From: Bradyrhizobium sp. LLZ17
Lineage (GTDB): Bacteria > Pseudomonadota > Alphaproteobacteria > Rhizobiales > Xanthobacteraceae
DNA length: 64,000 bases
NCBI RefSeq assembly: GCF_041200145.1
Contig: NZ_CP165734.1
Location: 4,278,001 to 4,342,000 of the forward strand
Reading direction: 5' to 3'
Positions 62,409 through 64,000 of this stretch are shown here, in pieces. Every line of letters begins with the position of its first letter. The first letter of the stretch is position 1. Both the position numbers and the translations under genes were made by a program. The notes under the pieces are model-generated. The model saw only the letters and a program-made list of their open reading frames with translations, did not search any database and had not been told where the DNA came from.

Positions 62409-64000
62409 ATGAGTCCTTTCGTCGACAGCGTTCCGCGTCAACTGAAACCGGTTCTCGAGACCTTTCGGTCGATAATCGCTCGATTGCCGCGGCTTGTCGC
62501 GCGCGGTTCGATCAGAACCGCGATCTTCATGTTCTGCCTTGCAATGAGTGCGATTGCAGCAGCATTGGGAGGGTATGCCACCCTCGGCATCCGGCACGCC
62601 GGTGACCTGGTTGCGAAAACCTTCGACGAGTCACTGATGTCGATCAACTATGCGCGGGCGGCCGGCGCCGATTTCGCCGCGATGCGCGTGGCATCTGCAC
62701 AACGCCTTCTCACAAAAGACCCGACGGTCCATGCGCGGCTCGATGCCGAAATTGACGAGCTGGCCAAGTCGCTTTCGGAAGACGTCACCATTGCGGCCGA
62801 GCGGTCACAGTCCGCGCGCGCCGCAAAAGCAGCCGCCAAGGTCCAGGAAGCGGCAAAAGCCTGGGTCGCGCTTCATCGGCCTCAATTTCAGACGTCTGCT
62901 GACGAAGCTGGGAATGTTAAAGCGAGCGGTCGTGAGATCAACGGCGTTGATCGATATTCCAATACTGTGAACCAGCAGATCGAGTTGCTGGTGAACTATA
63001 CGGCCGGGGATGGATTTCTATTTCGCCAGCGAGCGCTGGCTGCGATCAACCGGGATCTACAACTCAATGTGGCAGGGCTGACCATCGCGCTTGTTCTCTC
63101 TGGTCTTTTCTCCTGGTTGTTGGCGCGGCGGATCATTGGTCCCGTCGCTATAGCATCCAAAGCGGCCAGGAGCATCGCCGATGGCGACTTGAACACAAGC
63201 ATTCCAGAGGGCAGTGGCGACGAGCTTGGTACGCTCCTGACGGCTATGGGCAGAATGCGGGACAACATAAAGGCGATGGTCGACCGGGAGGTGGCGCAGC
63301 GGCGTTCGGCGCAAGCGCGGCTTTCCGATGCGCTCGAGCACTCGCGTGAGGGCGTCGTCCTCCTGGACCAAAACGGCGAGATCGCGTTAGCCAATTCCAG
63401 AGCGAGCGAGTTTATTCGCTGCTCTCCGCAGCTGGTCCATCCGTTGCGGACGGCCGGTGCGCCCGGCGCGCAGCCCTCAACGGAACTCATGCTCCAAGAG
63501 GACGCTAACGAGTTCGCAGGGGTGGAGAGCGAGGCCCAGCTCCCGGACGGAACATGGCTGCGGGTCAGCTGTAGCCCGACCCAGGAAGGCGGGGTCATTC
63601 TCGTCTACAGCGACATCAGCGGTTTGAAGCAACAGAAAGCTGAGCTGCATGCGACCAATCTGCGATTGGATGCGGCGCTTACGCATATGTCGCAAGGCCT
63701 CTGTCTCTATGACGGAGAAGGACGGCTGCAGGTTGTCAACCGGCGCTTCTGCGAGATCTTCGACATTTCGCCGGAGCTTGTGCTTCCAGGGATGTCGTTC
63801 GACGACGTCCTCCGCCTGAGTGTTGCCGCCGGAAATCATGGCAGCCAGACGGTGGCCGACCTTCGCGCGGAAAGCGAGGAGTTGTTGGCGCGCGGGAAAG
63901 ACGGCTCCTACCTTCAGCAGCTCAGCGGCAACCGCGTTGTCTCGATCGCCCATCGCTCCACATCCGACGGCAGCTGGCTCATCAGTTGTGAAGATGTGAC
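62409..64000 (+). CDS. HAMP/PAS sensory protein, C-terminal output domain outside window (3' partial)
   Basis: At least 530 residues, open to the window end. Two membrane helices (SIRTAIFMFCLAMSAIAAAL; LQLNVAGLTIALVLSGLFSW) bound a helical periplasmic sensor. HAMP (RRIIGPVAIASKAARSIADG) and a PAS domain (LEHSREGVVLLDQNGEIALA) follow, then a second, PAS_7-like one (ALTHMSQGLCLYDGEGRLQV). This order in rhizobia usually leads to GGDEF/EAL or a histidine kinase; neither is yet reached, so the output is unknown. It is divergent from the cupredoxin gene and may sense redox or copper state together with it. Confidence 0.85.
   Translation, partial: MSPFVDSVPRQLKPVLETFRSIIARLPRLVARGSIRTAIFMFCLAMSAIAAALGGYATLGIRHAGDLVAKTFDESLMSINYARAAGADFAAMRVASAQRLLTKDPTVHARLDAEIDELAKSLSEDVTIAAERSQSARAAKAAAKVQEAAKAWVALHRPQFQTSADEAGNVKASGREINGVDRYSNTVNQQIELLVNYTAGDGFLFRQRALAAINRDLQLNVAGLTIALVLSGLFSWLLARRIIGPVAIASKAARSIADGDLNTSIPEGSGDELGTLLTAMGRMRDNIKAMVDREVAQRRSAQARLSDALEHSREGVVLLDQNGEIALANSRASEFIRCSPQLVHPLRTAGAPGAQPSTELMLQEDANEFAGVESEAQLPDGTWLRVSCSPTQEGGVILVYSDISGLKQQKAELHATNLRLDAALTHMSQGLCLYDGEGRLQVVNRRFCEIFDISPELVLPGMSFDDVLRLSVAAGNHGSQTVADLRAESEELLARGKDGSYLQQLSGNRVVSIAHRSTSDGSWLISCEDV

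Noticed and set aside
1..64000. CRISPR arrays, rRNA genes and full insertion sequences
   Set aside because: No regular spacer-repeat array, rRNA-like sequence or transposase gene was seen on reading.

Overview
The window looks like the chromosome of an alphaproteobacterium of the Bradyrhizobium/Rhizobiales type. This is inferred from the high GC content, the gene families, the many GC-rich palindromic intergenic repeats, and RopB/Omp25-like porin sequence. No database search was run.

Layout. 1-8.2 kb: the tail of a molybdate-type ABC ATPase, a CvrA-like antiporter, an MscS channel, methionine aminopeptidase, an Ada-type regulator divergent from a DMT exporter, radC and small proteins. 8.5-12 kb: a secreted lysozyme-family protein with a repeat linker and an ECF42-type sigma factor with its DGPF/YciI partner. 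12-17.5 kb: an NMT1/tauABC-type ABC transporter operon with a 2-hydroxyacid dehydrogenase and an AprI/Inh-like protein, divergent from a creatininase-family amidohydrolase. 17.6-31 kb: an Omp25-OprB fusion porin, a chemoreceptor, a CorC/HlyC-type CBS protein, a PilZ protein, a GltB-like FMN protein, a ferredoxin-NADP reductase, an ATP-grasp protein, and a GltI-like binding protein with a DctA carrier. 33-38.6 kb: an aromatic-acid locus (aryl-CoA hydroxylase, aryl-CoA ligase, MarR, zeta-class GST isomerase, gentisate 1,2-dioxygenase). Its two forward promoters share a 27-bp element that I read as the MarR operator. 38.7-43 kb: a second ABC importer, an FAD oxidoreductase and a LysR regulator. 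44-51 kb: fatty-acid/CoA-type enzymes, a TetR-controlled SDR/acyl-CoA dehydrogenase pair and an amidohydrolase.

At 51,279-51,325 lies the 3' half of a tRNA-Arg(CCT) gene. A P4-type integrase, an AlpA-like regulator, a PrimPol primase, an iteron-like region and a terminase-small-subunit-like protein follow. This order resembles Gram-negative phage-inducible chromosomal islands (PICIs) and is the best candidate here for an undescribed element. Its right end was not found; two reverse-strand unknown genes (57.1-58.1 kb) may be cargo. From 58.4 kb chromosomal-type genes resume: an SnoaL-like secreted protein, a di-heme cytochrome c peroxidase, a membrane protein, a cupredoxin and the start of a HAMP/PAS signalling protein that runs off the window.

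Data quality. At least nine otherwise normal genes are each broken by one small indel, nearly all consistent with base loss and several in homopolymers. This looks like sequencing or assembly error, not decay. I give repaired gene spans and say where the break lies. No CRISPR array, rRNA or intact tRNA was seen.
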